In this document: in pieces, positions 1 to 10,994 of the stretch
Position numbering within the stretch: position 1 is the stretch's first letter
Layout: every line of letters starts with the position of its first letter
Origin: Coix lacryma-jobi var. lacryma-jobi
Taxonomy: Eukaryota; Streptophyta; Magnoliopsida; Poales; Poaceae
Reading direction: 5' to 3'
NCBI GenBank assembly: GCA_009763385.1
Contig: CM019828.1
Coordinates: forward strand, 21,399,000 to 21,462,999
Length of the DNA stretch: 64,000 bases
Made by a program: the position numbers and the translations under genes
Notes under the pieces: generated by a model
Told to the model about the DNA's origin: nothing
The model's input: the letters and a program-made list of their open reading frames with translations, nothing else
Database searches by the model: none

Positions 1-1
1 A

Positions 2-1431
2 CCTGCCTTCTTTGATGTCATGGTGCACTTGTGTGTCCACCTTCTCGATGAGGCACTGCTTAGAGGACCTGTTCAGTATGGATGGATGTACCCAATAGAA
101 AGGCGATTAGGCACTTTGAAGAATTTTGTAAGGAACAGGGCTAGGCCGGAAGGATCAATTGCTGAGGCATATATGGCAAGTGACACATTGACCTTTTGTT
201 CTAGGTACATGGAGGATGTTGACACTAAATTTAACCAGGACGACGATAGTGGTACAGAGATGCCATTGCCTAATGACATATCTGTTTTTAAGTATGGTGC
301 TACTCTTGTTGGAGCTAATAGGACCGAGTACATTGAAGATGCTGTCATGAATAAGGTAGTTTGGTATGTGCTACATAATGCTGAAGAAGCAGAGGAATAT
401 TTGGAGTAAGTATGTCTGAGACTTAGTTTCTGTTTTATTAAATTTGAAATTATTCTTACCAATCGATTTTTTTCCTACAACATGTACAGGGAGGAGCTAC
501 TGCAGCAAGGTGCACGTCCAAATGAAGTAGATCGAATGGTCGAACAGGGATTTCCAAAGTGGTTTAAGTCCCATGTAAGTCACTCAGCATTTTGTTTATA
601 GGCATATTAAATGGTTACCTGATTAATTTTGTATTTTTGTTCCACCAGCTTGAGAACAAGCGCAGTGAGAATCCAGAATCGGTTAGCGAAGGACTGTGGG
701 CACTGGCATGTGGTCCAGTTCGGTGAGTTAAGATCAGTGCAGGTTGCAAGATTAATGGAGTGCGGTATAGCACTGCGGATCGTGAGAAGTTCTTGCAGAC
801 ACAAAACAGTGGTGTAATGACTGCAGGTTCACATGCTGGAAAGACCATAGATTTTTATGGTGTCCTTAAAGAGGTTATTGAGTTGCTATATCCCTCAAAT
901 TATGAAGTTCGTCCGTCGGTGGTTCTATTTCGATGCGATTGGTACAACCAAGTAGGCAAGACTTTGGGCCTTCGAGATGACAAATATTTCAAGTCCATCA
1001 ATGTTCAATCATTTGGGTACAATACTGATCCTTTCATCTTGGCAGAGCAAGCAAAAAAGATATTTTACCTGCAAGATACAACTCCACATTGTACAGATTG
1101 GCGAGTTATGCAGAAATTTGAACATAGGAATATTTATGATGTGGTTGAAACAGAACAAGGCAGTCATGATGTGCATCAGGACGATTATTGTTCTGACACT
1201 GAGCATGTAGTGGAAGAAGGTGATGATAATGAGGTTATGCACATTGTTGAAGGTGGAGAAGCAACTATAGTTGAAGGCAATTTACAACAACTTATAAGAA
1301 ACAAGAAGGAAGCTGTTATTAATCTTGAGGAGAGTGATGATGAGGATGATACAGTGCTGCAATACTTTAGTGACAGTGGCGATGACAACAATGATGTCAT
1401 GTCCACAGTTGATGAAGATGATGACTTGTAG
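2..1431 (+). pseudogene. TNP2-type CACTA transposase, C-terminal part (DUF4218 and DUF4216 regions)
   Basis: TNP2 is the catalytic transposase of CACTA elements and acts in the nucleus on the terminal inverted repeats. The reading frame is open from base 2. The first part (PIERRLGTLKNFVRNRARPE, then SIAEAYMASDTLTFCSRY) matches the DUF4218 region, and the part after base 760 (TQNSGVM, KTIDFYGVLKEVIELLY, VVLFRCDW) matches DUF4216. Three exons fit: up to 405, 490-574 and 649-1431, with donors GTAAGT and acceptors TACAG and CACCAG, all in phase. The C-terminus is an acidic Asp/Glu tail ending at 1431. A TGA at 724-726 interrupts exon 3; a CGA-to-TGA transition would explain it. The N-terminal catalytic half lies outside the window. 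Because of the stop I treat it as inactive, unless that stop is an error. Confidence 0.88.
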
Positions 1432-1642
1432 TATGCATTTATAACTATATATATAAGATCACTTTGAAACAAACTAAAATATCACAGGCAATACTGTATA
1501 TATAAGATCACTGCATATATAAGCATTACTGCTATTATGTTCTTACATACATCACCAAGTGAGACTTAAGTTCATACATCCAACTTTGTAGAATTACGTC
1601 CATGTTATTCAACTACACCAAAATACATCACTGCTGCTGGCT

Positions 1643-1918
1643 TCAATCCAAATCAAATCTATGGAAGTATTTGCGCTTCAGGAGGACAAGAAGGTTCTCG
1701 GCCTTTTTCCTGATCTGTAATTGAAATTCATAGTGGGAAAAGTTAGGATATATATAATTGAAATTTAGGAAATTTATTAAGTTCGGGTAGACTTATAACA
1801 CCTCCTTGTTGGAGGCCATCGGCCATTGTCCCGTCTCCTCATCGCTGTCATGGCTAAGCGTGCAATGCAGTGAAACTTTGTCACTGATCACAAACATGTG
1901 TGGATGAACATCTGGAGC
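1643..1918 (-). pseudogene. Minus-strand gene M1, candidate last two exons inside the CACTA element
   Basis: On the minus strand an acceptor ending CAATTACAG precedes an open segment at 1714-1643 that ends in TGA and encodes a basic, leucine-rich helix (IRKKAENLLVLLKRKYFHRF). Upstream of it, 1918-1802 is open and encodes a segment with SDKVSLHCTLSHDSDEE, ending at a possible donor GAG/GTGTTA. The two segments join in phase 0. The protein family is not recognised. A GC-rich exon-like block at 12837-12533 with a donor at its end could be the first exon, which would place retrotransposon R1a in the intron. The terminal exon is fairly convincing; the penultimate exon has a weak polypyrimidine tract. 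This could be a captured host gene or an accessory CACTA gene on the strand opposite TNP2 and TNPA. Confidence 0.45.
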
Positions 1919-2346
1919 CTTCATTAACAAAATCAGCGTCAGTAATGAAATAAAGTCAGCAATCAGCTTCATTAGTAGACTTGGATTCCACTTAAGACTA
2001 TGTATAGTCAGTAATGATTGCAATAAGTGCTAAATTAGCATGCAAAACCTGACAACAAACTTAGAAAAGCTATAACTCCTAAAGCACATGGCCTAAAATC
2101 ATGAAATTTTAGGACAACCTACATAACAAAGTTATGTACAACTTTTATATAGAACAAATCTATAGCAAACATCAATGACGCCTACATATGAGCTATAAGA
2201 ACAGTTGAACATGATCACACTACATTTATCTCAGATCGAAACCACATGACATTAATCTAGGGTCGAAATAACAATAATCTATCTCCCAAACCACAACATC
2301 AGAGCATCCAAATCAACACATCCAATCTCAATATAGTTCAAACAGT
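1919..2346. other. CACTA internal sequence without a recognised gene
   Basis: AT-rich sequence between the minus-strand exon segment and the R1a insertion. I see no convincing ORF or repeat. Together with 1432-1642 it separates the TNP2 gene from R1a and may hold the TNP2 3' UTR on one strand and an intron of M1 on the other. Confidence 0.5.
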
Positions 2347-2351
2347 ACCAC
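2347..2351. repeat. Target-site duplication ACCAC, left copy, of R1a
   Basis: ACCAC here and at 12480-12484 directly flank the outer ends of the two extended LTRs. The match defines the element ends and shows that the two extra PBS units belong to the integrated LTR. Confidence 0.85.
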
Positions 2352-2495
2352 TATTGACACTTACTAACGTCGCTACCAAGAGTAGAGATAAACTCTATCC
2401 CCGGCAACGGCGCCAGAAATGCTTGTTGACACTTACTAACGTCGCTACCAAGAGTAGAGATAAACTCTATCCCCGGCAACGGCGCCAGAAATGCT
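2352..2495 (-). repeat. Two tandem 72-bp units, each holding a tRNA-Asp PBS copy, at the end of the 3' LTR
   Basis: Each unit carries TGGCGCCGTTGCCGGGGA (minus strand; PBS copies end at 2415 and 2487), a segment with GTTTATCTCTACTC, and a TGTCAACA end that mimics the LTR end. The same two units occur in the 5' LTR at 11021-11164, and a single unit occurs in the R1b LTR. Confidence 0.93.
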
Positions 2496-3811
2496 TGTTG
2501 GTATAAATTAACGCACACTCTACTTTATCCGCAAGCGCACAGATAAAATCTACCGATGTAGCACTTCACCGGAGTAACCCAGTTTTAATATCGAACCCAA
2601 AGGAACGGATAGTGTTAAGTCCTAAAGTCTAACCCTGAGTAGCTAACAAGGACGGAGAATCTAGAAGTATAGAGGGGATCATTAAGGCGGTCTAATTCCA
2701 ATTTAAGATTGATATGTTTATATTATTCTTAGTGGGGAAGTTGCCATAAAAGGTCACAAACAGAGTATGAGTCTTTTATGCAAATGTATAATCCTACCGA
2801 GCCTACACACGGGTAAGTGGACTATAGAAAAATCAACAAGGCTATAAGAGTCACCCTTGCGAACAACCACTACTACCGGCGTTACAGGAGGCATATATGA
2901 GCTATCAAGTCTAAGCACCACGCTTACACTATCCAAGTACTCTAACTCTAGAATGACTAGAATTAAAGTACTCAAAAGAGAGTCATAAACCTTAAGAATA
3001 ATAAGAATAATGGCTCAAACTTAAATATAGACGTCGATTACCGAAACAATCGTTGAAGCAAGTTGACGAAGAACTTGAATCCACGGGTACAAGATGAAGA
3101 AGTTGATCCGACAGGCCGGAGCTCCTTCTTGATCTCTTCCTCTCTCTCTCTTTTAGTTCTAAAATAAGACTAGGTTCTAATCCTACTAGAGGGGTATCTA
3201 GTCTCCTACTTGAAAGCTAACTCTTGATTACAACTAGATGAACTAGATCTAATTCTAGATGAACTAGAAGAGATTCATCTAGAGGGACCTCTACTTCTAC
3301 ATTGGAACCCTAATTTCTGATGTGGAGATGAATAATGAAGAGGGAGATGCCTGGAGAGGGGTGTCTGGGGCTGCTTATATAGCCCTGAGGGATCAACCAC
3401 GGCCGTTGGATCAAACCGACTTAAGGTACGGCTAAGATGCATCCTAGAGATCGGTGGAGGAAGCTTGCAGAAGACGGAGACCAGCGGGCCCAGGGGGGAC
3501 CGACCGGTGGGTCCAGGGGACCGGTCGGTCCCACCTGGACGTGGACCGCGGTGCCCTTTCTCGTGGTGTCTCTATGTGTTCTCTGGAGTCTTCTAGAAGT
3601 ATCCCGACGTGGCGGTTGCGTTATCTTCCGACGGTTTCCTTCTATGGGAAGCTATCGGTGCCGATTTCCTGGTTTAGTCCCTGCAGAATCATAACTCACC
3701 AAAACTCGTGGAATATTGTCAGTTGAAACCCTAAACCTTTGTTGGTGATCAAATTCTTGCCCTTTTCATATTTATTTATCCTTTAATTTTGATAGATAAC
3801 CTGCGTCAACA
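2352..3811 (-). repeat. R1a 3' LTR, 1460 bp, including two PBS-containing 72-bp units
   Basis: On the minus strand it starts TGTTGACGC at 3811 and ends at 2352. The core LTR ends at 2496 (..ACCAACA), and 2352-2495 adds exactly two 72-bp units. A TATA box (GGGCTATATAAGC on the minus strand, near 3375-3390) precedes the probable transcription start. Upstream of the TATA box in LTR orientation is a perfect 13-bp inverted repeat (arms 3496-3508 and 3520-3532). The terminal dinucleotide at 2352 has one G-to-A change (TATTGAC for TGTTGAC). Confidence 0.92.
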
Positions 3812-3828
3812 ATTCCCCCAAGCTTACC
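3812..3828 (-). promoter_or_regulatory. R1a polypurine tract
   Basis: On the minus strand GGGTAAGCTTGGGGGAAT runs directly into the TGTTGACGC start of the 3' LTR. This is the expected position and composition for the primer of plus-strand DNA synthesis. Confidence 0.8.
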
Positions 3829-5949
3829 CTTTGCTAGTCCCTTAGCAAAACCAAAACTTAACAATGGATCAGGAGTTGCTACAATATCTTCACTTCCAAC
3901 AAGTATACCTGCCGTTAAACAAAAATTCTCCGAAACATATCATGTTATTCTTCATGGGGCTTATTACTCTTACCTTAGATCTTAAATAATTGAGACATTG
4001 AACAATCAAATCAAGCACTATGTCTTTAGTTCTTTCACTTCACCTTTATCCCGGAGTTTTAATTAATTTTCAAAAGCATTAATACATATGTTGTTAAATT
4101 AAAATATGGATCCAAAGAGAAAGTCAACCAACCATTGAATCAAGAAGTGCATGTGTATGGAAAAATGAAGTCGGATGCTCTTTTGAATATATTCACTCTC
4201 CTCTGTTTATCAGAGACATATGGCTATGAGGCTAATTCTACTGTCGGGCACGTGCCCATTTTTTTTGACATTTTTTTTTCTTTTTTTTCTTTCTTTTCGA
4301 GGTTCCGGACACTTGTCCCTTTTTATTTCCTCGGGATCTATCTTTTTGAGGTTTCGGACACTTGTCCCTTTTTATTTCCTCGGGATCTATCTTTTTGAGG
4401 TTTCGGACACTTGTCCCTTTTTATTTCCTCAGATCTTTTTTTTTTCTTTTCTCTCTTTTTTTCTTTTTTTAATAGCCATATGCTTCCAACAAACTTCTGA
4501 GAGGGTAGCAACAGATAATTATGAGCATTTATGCGGAAGATGGATGAAATGTGTAAGTGATCTCAATTCAATGGCAAGATAACATCTCATAGGGTCACAA
4601 AGCTTAATTTAACTCAATGCAATTATTAGTCATATTCATATTTAGAAATCTCCGGAACTTTAGTGTTGTTTAGAACAAGATAATAGCAGCTCAGATCATC
4701 ACATGTCATATCCCAATTACCTAGACCTTAGATTAAGTATTTGCCATCCATGTATTTAATTTTATTTTAAGGCATCATTATTAATTAGGAGAACTCATGC
4801 TTTGAACACTAGGTACTTGAAAGAAATTAGATAGAGCAACTATTCATCATTTCCATGCAAAAGATTAGAGAGAGGGTTCTTCTTTAGTCATCAGCTTCTT
4901 AAAACAAACTAGACACACTATTTTATTTATTTAATCTAACACACTTTAAGATATAATATAAAAGCCAATAATAATAGTAGTAGTAATAATAATAAAGACA
5001 TACCTGAATCGTGAAGATAATGGGGGTGCGTCTCCCCCAAGCTGGTTCCCTTAATAGCGTAGTCGTTCGATCTTGTAATGTAGCAGACTGACAGTGGATA
5101 TGTCCTTCCTCTATTAGAGCTTTGGTTGATGTTGATATTTGTTGAGACAGTGCTCCAACAGTGGATGGAGCATTCACTTGCTCGTCAGCTTTTCTTGGCC
5201 TTTCAAATCCTATGAAACTCAAATAGACAACAAAACTTGTGGAACAGATTAAGAGTTAGTGGTTGGCCACTTAAGCCTTAGTTGTCGAGAATTTCAGTAA
5301 GATCTCTTTCTCAATATTTTTATATTTTAATATTTTTATGATGCAAGAGAAAATGTAACAGGATGAATGTATGCATATTTATTTTTTAGTATTATTATAT
5401 ATATATATATATTTTTACCACCACGGTGAACATTTCTGTGGGTTTTTTACACACCATAGAATTATTCACATGGGGCTTCATGGTTTATGATGTAGTGTAA
5501 CAAATGCAATATTTTTATTTTCTTTTCTAATGCAATGCAGAAATTAAAATGTTTGTGAATTAAATATGATGATGCAATAAATAACTAAGAATTAAATATG
5601 AGAACTATGCAGGAAAATAAATATGAGGATAACTACCGATTTTTACCTTTTGGTGAAGGTTCGGATATTTAGGTCCGATGAACCGGACCTTCCCTTGGTT
5701 TAGACCTCCCAAGGTATGTCAGACGTTTGGAAAGCTGTTATTGATTGTACCTCTTAGGTGCAGACATTTTCTCCCATACTTTCTTAGTCTGAGTCTTCAC
5801 TTCCTGTGGTTCACTGTCTTGAGGTTTCTCTCCTTTCTTTTCTGGGACAGTGTCGATAGCTTCTTCTTCATGATTGGCCTCTCTATTCTTGATAGTTTGT
5901 CTTCTTTGCTTTGAGAGCGGCGTCTTTCACTTCTATTCTTCTTGGGTGC
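3829..5949 (-). other. R1a noncoding 3' interior, with a 49-bp triplicate
   Basis: No gene seen. From 4302 to 4432 a 49-bp unit (with GGACACTTGTCCC, itself an inverted repeat) occurs 2.7 times, flanked by long T-rich runs. The small frames across it are repeat artefacts. At 5395-5490, in reverse orientation, is a block that also occurs downstream of the protease in R2 (43270-43340): GTGTGTAAAAA followed by a CCATGGTGG-like sequence. This shows that R1 and R2 share a common non-coding tail. Confidence 0.7.
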
Positions 5950-6210
5950 TTCATTGGGCATGTAGCTGATGAAGTTGCATCGTGCCATTTCTCCAGGAAA
6001 GTGAAAAATGGATTTCCTCTGGTAGATGGTTGTACTTGTAGTGTAGAGGAATGGTCTTCCTAGGATGAGGTGGACATCATCGTCTTCTTATGTCAAGGAT
6101 CAAGAAGTCTGTGGGGATTTCATGACCTCTAATTCTGACTACGACGTCCTCCATCATTCCTTCTTGTTTATGCATCATGATATGGTGTCACTCATGTCAT
6201 TTGTTCGTCC
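5950..6210 (-). pseudogene. Decayed retropepsin-like segment 1 of R1a
   Basis: Reading the minus strand, MEDVVVRIRGHEIPTDFLIL is followed after a short shift by DDVHLILGRPFLYTTSTTIY and then by a Pro-Gly-Glu turn (HFPGEMARCNF). LILGRPFL is the characteristic C-terminal flap/helix motif of plant Ty3 (Athila/Tat) aspartic proteases. The catalytic Asp region upstream is not recognisable and the frame is broken, so this is a relic. No reverse transcriptase follows it. Confidence 0.65.
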
Positions 6211-6330
6211 AGCAATTTGAAGTGAAGCGTTAATTATGGACATTGACAACATCTTGCTCAGTGTGCATGTTCTTGTAGATCTAGGACCTTCACTCTGTAG
6301 AATTTGGGAGTGACAAACTTCTCCATGTTT

Positions 6331-8399
6331 TGCAAAATTCGTCACCTCGCGTCAAGGCACACAGCAAGCCGAACGAGGCTGGCTTCAATCGGGTGCCCGG
6401 AGCGTACTGAATCCGGAAGCGTGCCAGTCGGTTTGACCTGAAAACCAACAAGGGACAAAAGTGTGAGAATACCTTGGAACATGCTGGGTGAGACCAGACA
6501 GTTCCATATGTACGGCTTTGAAAGCCAATCACGATGGCACACAGCTATAGAAGCTGTTTGCCGAAATAGGTTAATAATGTCATTCGGCAACTATAAAAGA
6601 TAAATCTCATAAACATGTTGAATGCCGAACGCATATGTAACAAAAAGGATAAAGAGGGTAACTTGTAAATATAAATCTATACAGATGACATATGCATAGG
6701 CTAATCCAGCTAGTCTGCCGCACGTCTAGCCTTCATAAAACCCGTCAGGTGCAAACTCAAGCAAAGCTAATCCACCGCATGATACCACTTGCTATAAATC
6801 TACACCACTCCTTATAATTAGATTAATCCACCGCATGATACGATCTAATTATAAGAAGCTAAAAGCACACGTACATCTGGACAGACCTATATGTACTCAT
6901 TACTCGTGTAAGCTTAACCAGAATTGGCAAACTAGCCGAACTGGGGTCCATGAAGAAGAAACATACAAGCCAAACATGGTTAAACTAATCTAAAACCTGT
7001 ACCTGCCGCACGGCACCCAGCTCTATCAAAGCCTAAACATGATCGACATGCATGAACCCACAACACGTAACAATCTAGATTGAAAGTCAATTCGGCCATC
7101 GTGATCTTATAACCAGCAAAGCACAAACAAAACTCATGCGACAAGGCCGAACGAAGATCAATCTAGATCGGGCAAAAGGTGTTGTACGAATTAAATGAAT
7201 AAAACATATAACACATGATAACTTGATGAATCTATTAGATCTGCCAAATCTAACAGAGCCGATAACTATTTTTACTCATGACTTAATCCGCCGCACGATA
7301 CAAGGCATAAGCAAAAACTTCCCGTCATAAGCTTAAATCCGCCGCACGATACTAAGCTTAACATACGAGACTACTTGCATCATATCTAAATCCACCGCAT
7401 GATACTAGACATGATAGCAAGGTTGCCGGTACTTACGGAGGTCGACGGATCGATGATTCATCTCGAAGAACTCGACGACATGACTTAGGGACTCGAAGAT
7501 GGCACGGGGCCGGTTTGTATTGATGTGGTTGTGAACACTTTTTACAATAGCCGGAGGTTTATATTTATACCCCGAGCTGATAAGAGTCCTGAACAGACTT
7601 GCCTAATAACAAAATCTATAAAAAGAAATAATTGAGATACACGGACTCATGTTTCCCTTATACAGAATCCTTGTCCATGAAGCTTCCTTTATAAGTCTGA
7701 TCCTCATACGTGATTGACTTTCAAGTGCATGTATATTGTCTCTTTCTTTATTTGTTTACCTCTGATAGCACACGAAGTATTGACGCGTATGGCATTTGGG
7801 CTCACATGCACGGTCATACAAAATTCCAAAATAAACAACTCTGACTTGCCTTCCATGCTTTTTGGATCACAATCACCACTAGTCCTTATCTCGTGCACCA
7901 GGTATTAACACGCCCAGGCTTCGAACATAGACACGTACAAGCACAACTTCCTTTTTTGCTTCATGGTGTTCACGGTCGTCATCTCTTGCTTCTTCTAAAA
8001 TATACTGATTAATATTCTTTAGACGACGTACAAAAATCATTCAATATGATCCCCTTATTTTCGACCCCATCGGCTGATTATTTCTTCGAATCTGGTCTCT
8101 TGCTTGTTTCACATCACAACGCCACCAAATCCAACTCCTGGCCAATGAGATCAGACCCCTCTGATTCTTGAATACCCGGTTAATCTGTTACGGCCATAGT
8201 CGATTATCCTCGTGATCGGCTTCTCTTGCCATATCTATTTCCCGAATGGAGTCACACCTTGTAAAATAGCCGACCGCACAGGTAGTTGCCGAAACTCCGA
8301 AAATTAACCGACCGCTTGGCCATCTGCCGAATGCTCTTCTCACTGCTCGCTGGGTCCACCTATCATCTTTTCAATGTTGACCAAAATCCAGTGTTAACA
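6331..8399 (-). mobile_element. Probable solo LTR of another Ty3 element nested in R1a
   Basis: On the minus strand the segment starts TGTTAACACTGGATTTTGG, a common start of grass Ty3 LTRs. About 830 bp later it has GGGGTATAAATATAAACC, a good TATA box, and it runs on to about TTTTGCA at 6331. It is not shared with R1b or R2 and has repeated CCGCATGATAC-type motifs (around 6720-7410). No PBS, PPT or second LTR is present. I could not find a matching 5-bp duplication, so the left boundary is uncertain by tens of bases. Confidence 0.55.
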
Positions 8400-9239
8400 C
8401 CAAGGAAGGATAATTTATGCATAAAGTGTCGATCTTTTTATGATTGAGATATATCATCTTCCAAAGGTTAGATGCACAACATTTTAGCTCATTTAGTTAA
8501 GATAGTGAGATTCAAGAGAGTAAAGCTATGAACAAGGATCAAAGGACTAAATATGTTGAGTTGATTAGGTTGGATCAAGTGAGGTGCAACTTAAACATGT
8601 TTAGTTCTTTATTTATGTTCATACTAGAATCAAGAAGAAGCTTTTAAAGTGATGGTTACTTACCTTGAAATTTTACTTTGTCATTGACGAGTGATTGTGT
8701 CGAACCACCTTGTGGAAGCTTCTCTTATCTAGTCGGCTTGTCTTTTCTTGCTCACAGTGTGCTTGAGAGAAGGAAGATCACAGTGGAATCATCTTTATAG
8801 GTATCGACATTCCTTCTCTTGTGTCGACTTATCAGTGAAGGTGCATTGTTCCTCGAGTATGTTGCCTAGGATCCTCTCTCTTTCTTGTATTAATTTTGTA
8901 CTATGAGGATGTAGGGACAGTTCCGCATTCTTCTCTTGTCAACCTTTCTTGTTTTCCTTTAATCATTGGGTTGGCAAGCGTCTTAAAATTAGAGCTGCTA
9001 CTCGAGTGCCTCTATGATAGTCTTTGTCTTATATTGTCACAACTGAGACTTGTCCTCTCAACAGTGTCTATATGATGGAGATCTTATCGGCTGTTCTTCT
9101 TGATTTGCTAACTCAGGTAATTTCTTCATCTTCTAACTCTTGTGGTGCATTGGCTTCATCCTTCATGATGCCCTCCTCAATTCTTGGCAGTTGGTTCTCC
9201 CTTTGAGGTCTTCTCTTGGTTCTCTTTGGCTGCTCATAA
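8400..9239 (-). other. R1a interior without a recognised gene
   Basis: I see no coherent reading frame, promoter or repeat on either strand. By position this is the decayed segment between the two protease relics. Confidence 0.5.
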
Positions 9240-9410
9240 GTGATGTAGATGTTTGAAGATGCAGCGAAAGATCCAAAAGTTGACTTCTCCAGGTTCGATA
9301 AAGATGATAACATTGATGGTGTTCAAGAACGATCTTCCAAGAATGAGTGGTGGATCATATTCTTCTTCTCGACTGGGATAGCATCTAGTGGTTTGTATTG
9401 ATCAAAGTGG
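9240..9410 (-). pseudogene. Decayed retropepsin-like segment 2 of R1a
   Basis: The minus strand reads EEYDPPLILGRSFLNTIN and then IEPGEVNF, again the LILGR-[PS]-FL plus Pro-Gly-Glu arrangement of an Athila/Tat protease. It is a different sequence from the first relic, so R1a carries two protease-like remnants about 3.2 kb apart (about 1.1 kb without the LTR-like insertion). Either a duplication or recombination between two parents could explain this. Frames around it are broken. Confidence 0.6.
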
Positions 9411-10990
9411 TGGGTAGGAGATCAATATGTTTGAAGTTGGGTTTCTCCTTCCTCCCTTTGATTGTCAAACACATCTAGACAACAGAATTGTCTCTCCCAG
9501 GCTGGCTTGTGATGTAGATGGACTTCCAACAACATGTTCATGTGTTTGACTTGTAGATCTTGCTATTGTTGTAATGGTACCATCTTGTCTCCCAAGCTAG
9601 CTCTTGATTAGAAAAAGAGGATAACTTCCCACTTCTTATCTTGATGTCTTGGGCAATGATGGTTGTAGGCATAGGTTGTCTCATACGAGGTAAGTTGCAT
9701 CATGTTTGTCATCAGCACCCAAGCAAGACTCAAAGCTAGGCTAGCACCTTTTGTGACCTGAGAGTAGGTTGTGTGTCGATGGTTTGAGTTTGGATCTTCA
9801 TGTTCACACACCAAACCATGGATCAGAAAATTTCTCTCCTGCAAATGTAGTGGAATATACCCGAAGGATTGCAAGAATTTGAAGCATGAGTTGTTATCCA
9901 TAACTTATGTATTTTGCATATATGCTAATAAAAGATGTTTTTAGGATTGTTTAGCATAGACTATTATGTGTGGCTGCACTTTTAACATGATTCAAGACAA
10001 AAGATAACTTGCAGTAGAAGACAAAATAAATAAACTTTGATACTCACAGTTCTTTCATCCATGATGAATGAGCTGAGTCTTCATTGTGCAAGAGTTGTTT
10101 GAAGTTCATTGTACGCCTTGCTCATCTCCAGTGTGAGTTCATCTTCGAACTTTCCAAAATTGATATTAAAAGTTTTCCTGCAGGGGTTAGTCCAACAAAA
10201 TATCCAATATCTACTATAGCATACTATCAGTTCAGAAATCAACCTAGACACCACGTCTAATTTGATCTAGGAAGGCATTTTAACCTAAACACCATACTTA
10301 ATTTAATAGCCTTTAGAGGTAAAATCAGCACACCTTTTAGCTCAAGAATCAAACCAGACACCATGTCTTTCTTTAATTCATGAAAACAATTAAACTAAGC
10401 TCCATGCCTAATTTAAAAGGTGTATGATAAAACTTCAAAACCAAAGAATAAACTATAGCAAATAAAGATAACATGAAAGCATGTAGAGATTTATTCAGAT
10501 GGTGATGAAAGAGTATGATGAGCATATCCTAAAGGTAAGGACAACCAACATAGCAACATGGCAAGAAATATTCTTAGAAAGCCTATTCCCCAAGCTTGGA
10601 TTTTGCACAAATCAAGATTGGATGAATGTAATTCAATGTTGCATGATGATTGATGGGGCATACCTTGTGGTTGTTGTTCTTCCTTCGTTCTTTCTGCTCT
10701 AGACCTGGAAAGGTTAGTGACAAGAATACCCGAAGGAATATTTTCATAATATATTTCTATGCTCATTACAAGGACAGTGCAGCAGAAAAGTTGGCATAAC
10801 TCATAACCAGGTATTATGATGGGGTATAAGGATTCTACTGGTTATAGCTTGCTCATGGGGTAGTGATAGATAAGAGTGGAATTCAAAAACAACATTCATA
10901 AGAATGAAAAATAATAATGAAAAGACTGGGACAAAAAAGGAAAAGATAAAAGTATGATTACAAGGTTAAACTAAGACTTAAGTTGATCTA
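9411..10990 (-). other. R1a 5' interior, leader sequence without a recognised gene
   Basis: The segment next to the PBS in the minus-strand element. It is collinear with 49029-49776 in R1b (plus strand), where it is equally non-coding. An antisense-free stretch at 9901-9608 encodes 97 residues but has no recognisable domain. No gag signature can be found. Confidence 0.55.
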
Positions 10991-10994
10991 CCGT

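Noticed and set aside
3437..3726. Two overlapping ORFs in the R1a LTR, also present at 12108-12364
   Set aside because: They lie in the LTR U3 over the GC-rich inverted repeat, upstream of the TATA region on the wrong strand for the element. They are repeated because the LTR is repeated.
2496..3811. R1a 3' LTR read as ending at the core TGTTGG boundary (2496), with the PBS units as leftover of a tandem element
   Set aside because: The ACCAC duplication abuts 2352 rather than 2496, and the 5' LTR has the same two units at 11021-11164, so they are part of the LTR.
4135..4582. Phe/Leu/Ser-rich ORFs that look like membrane proteins
   Set aside because: Produced by T-rich DNA and the 49-bp triplicate.
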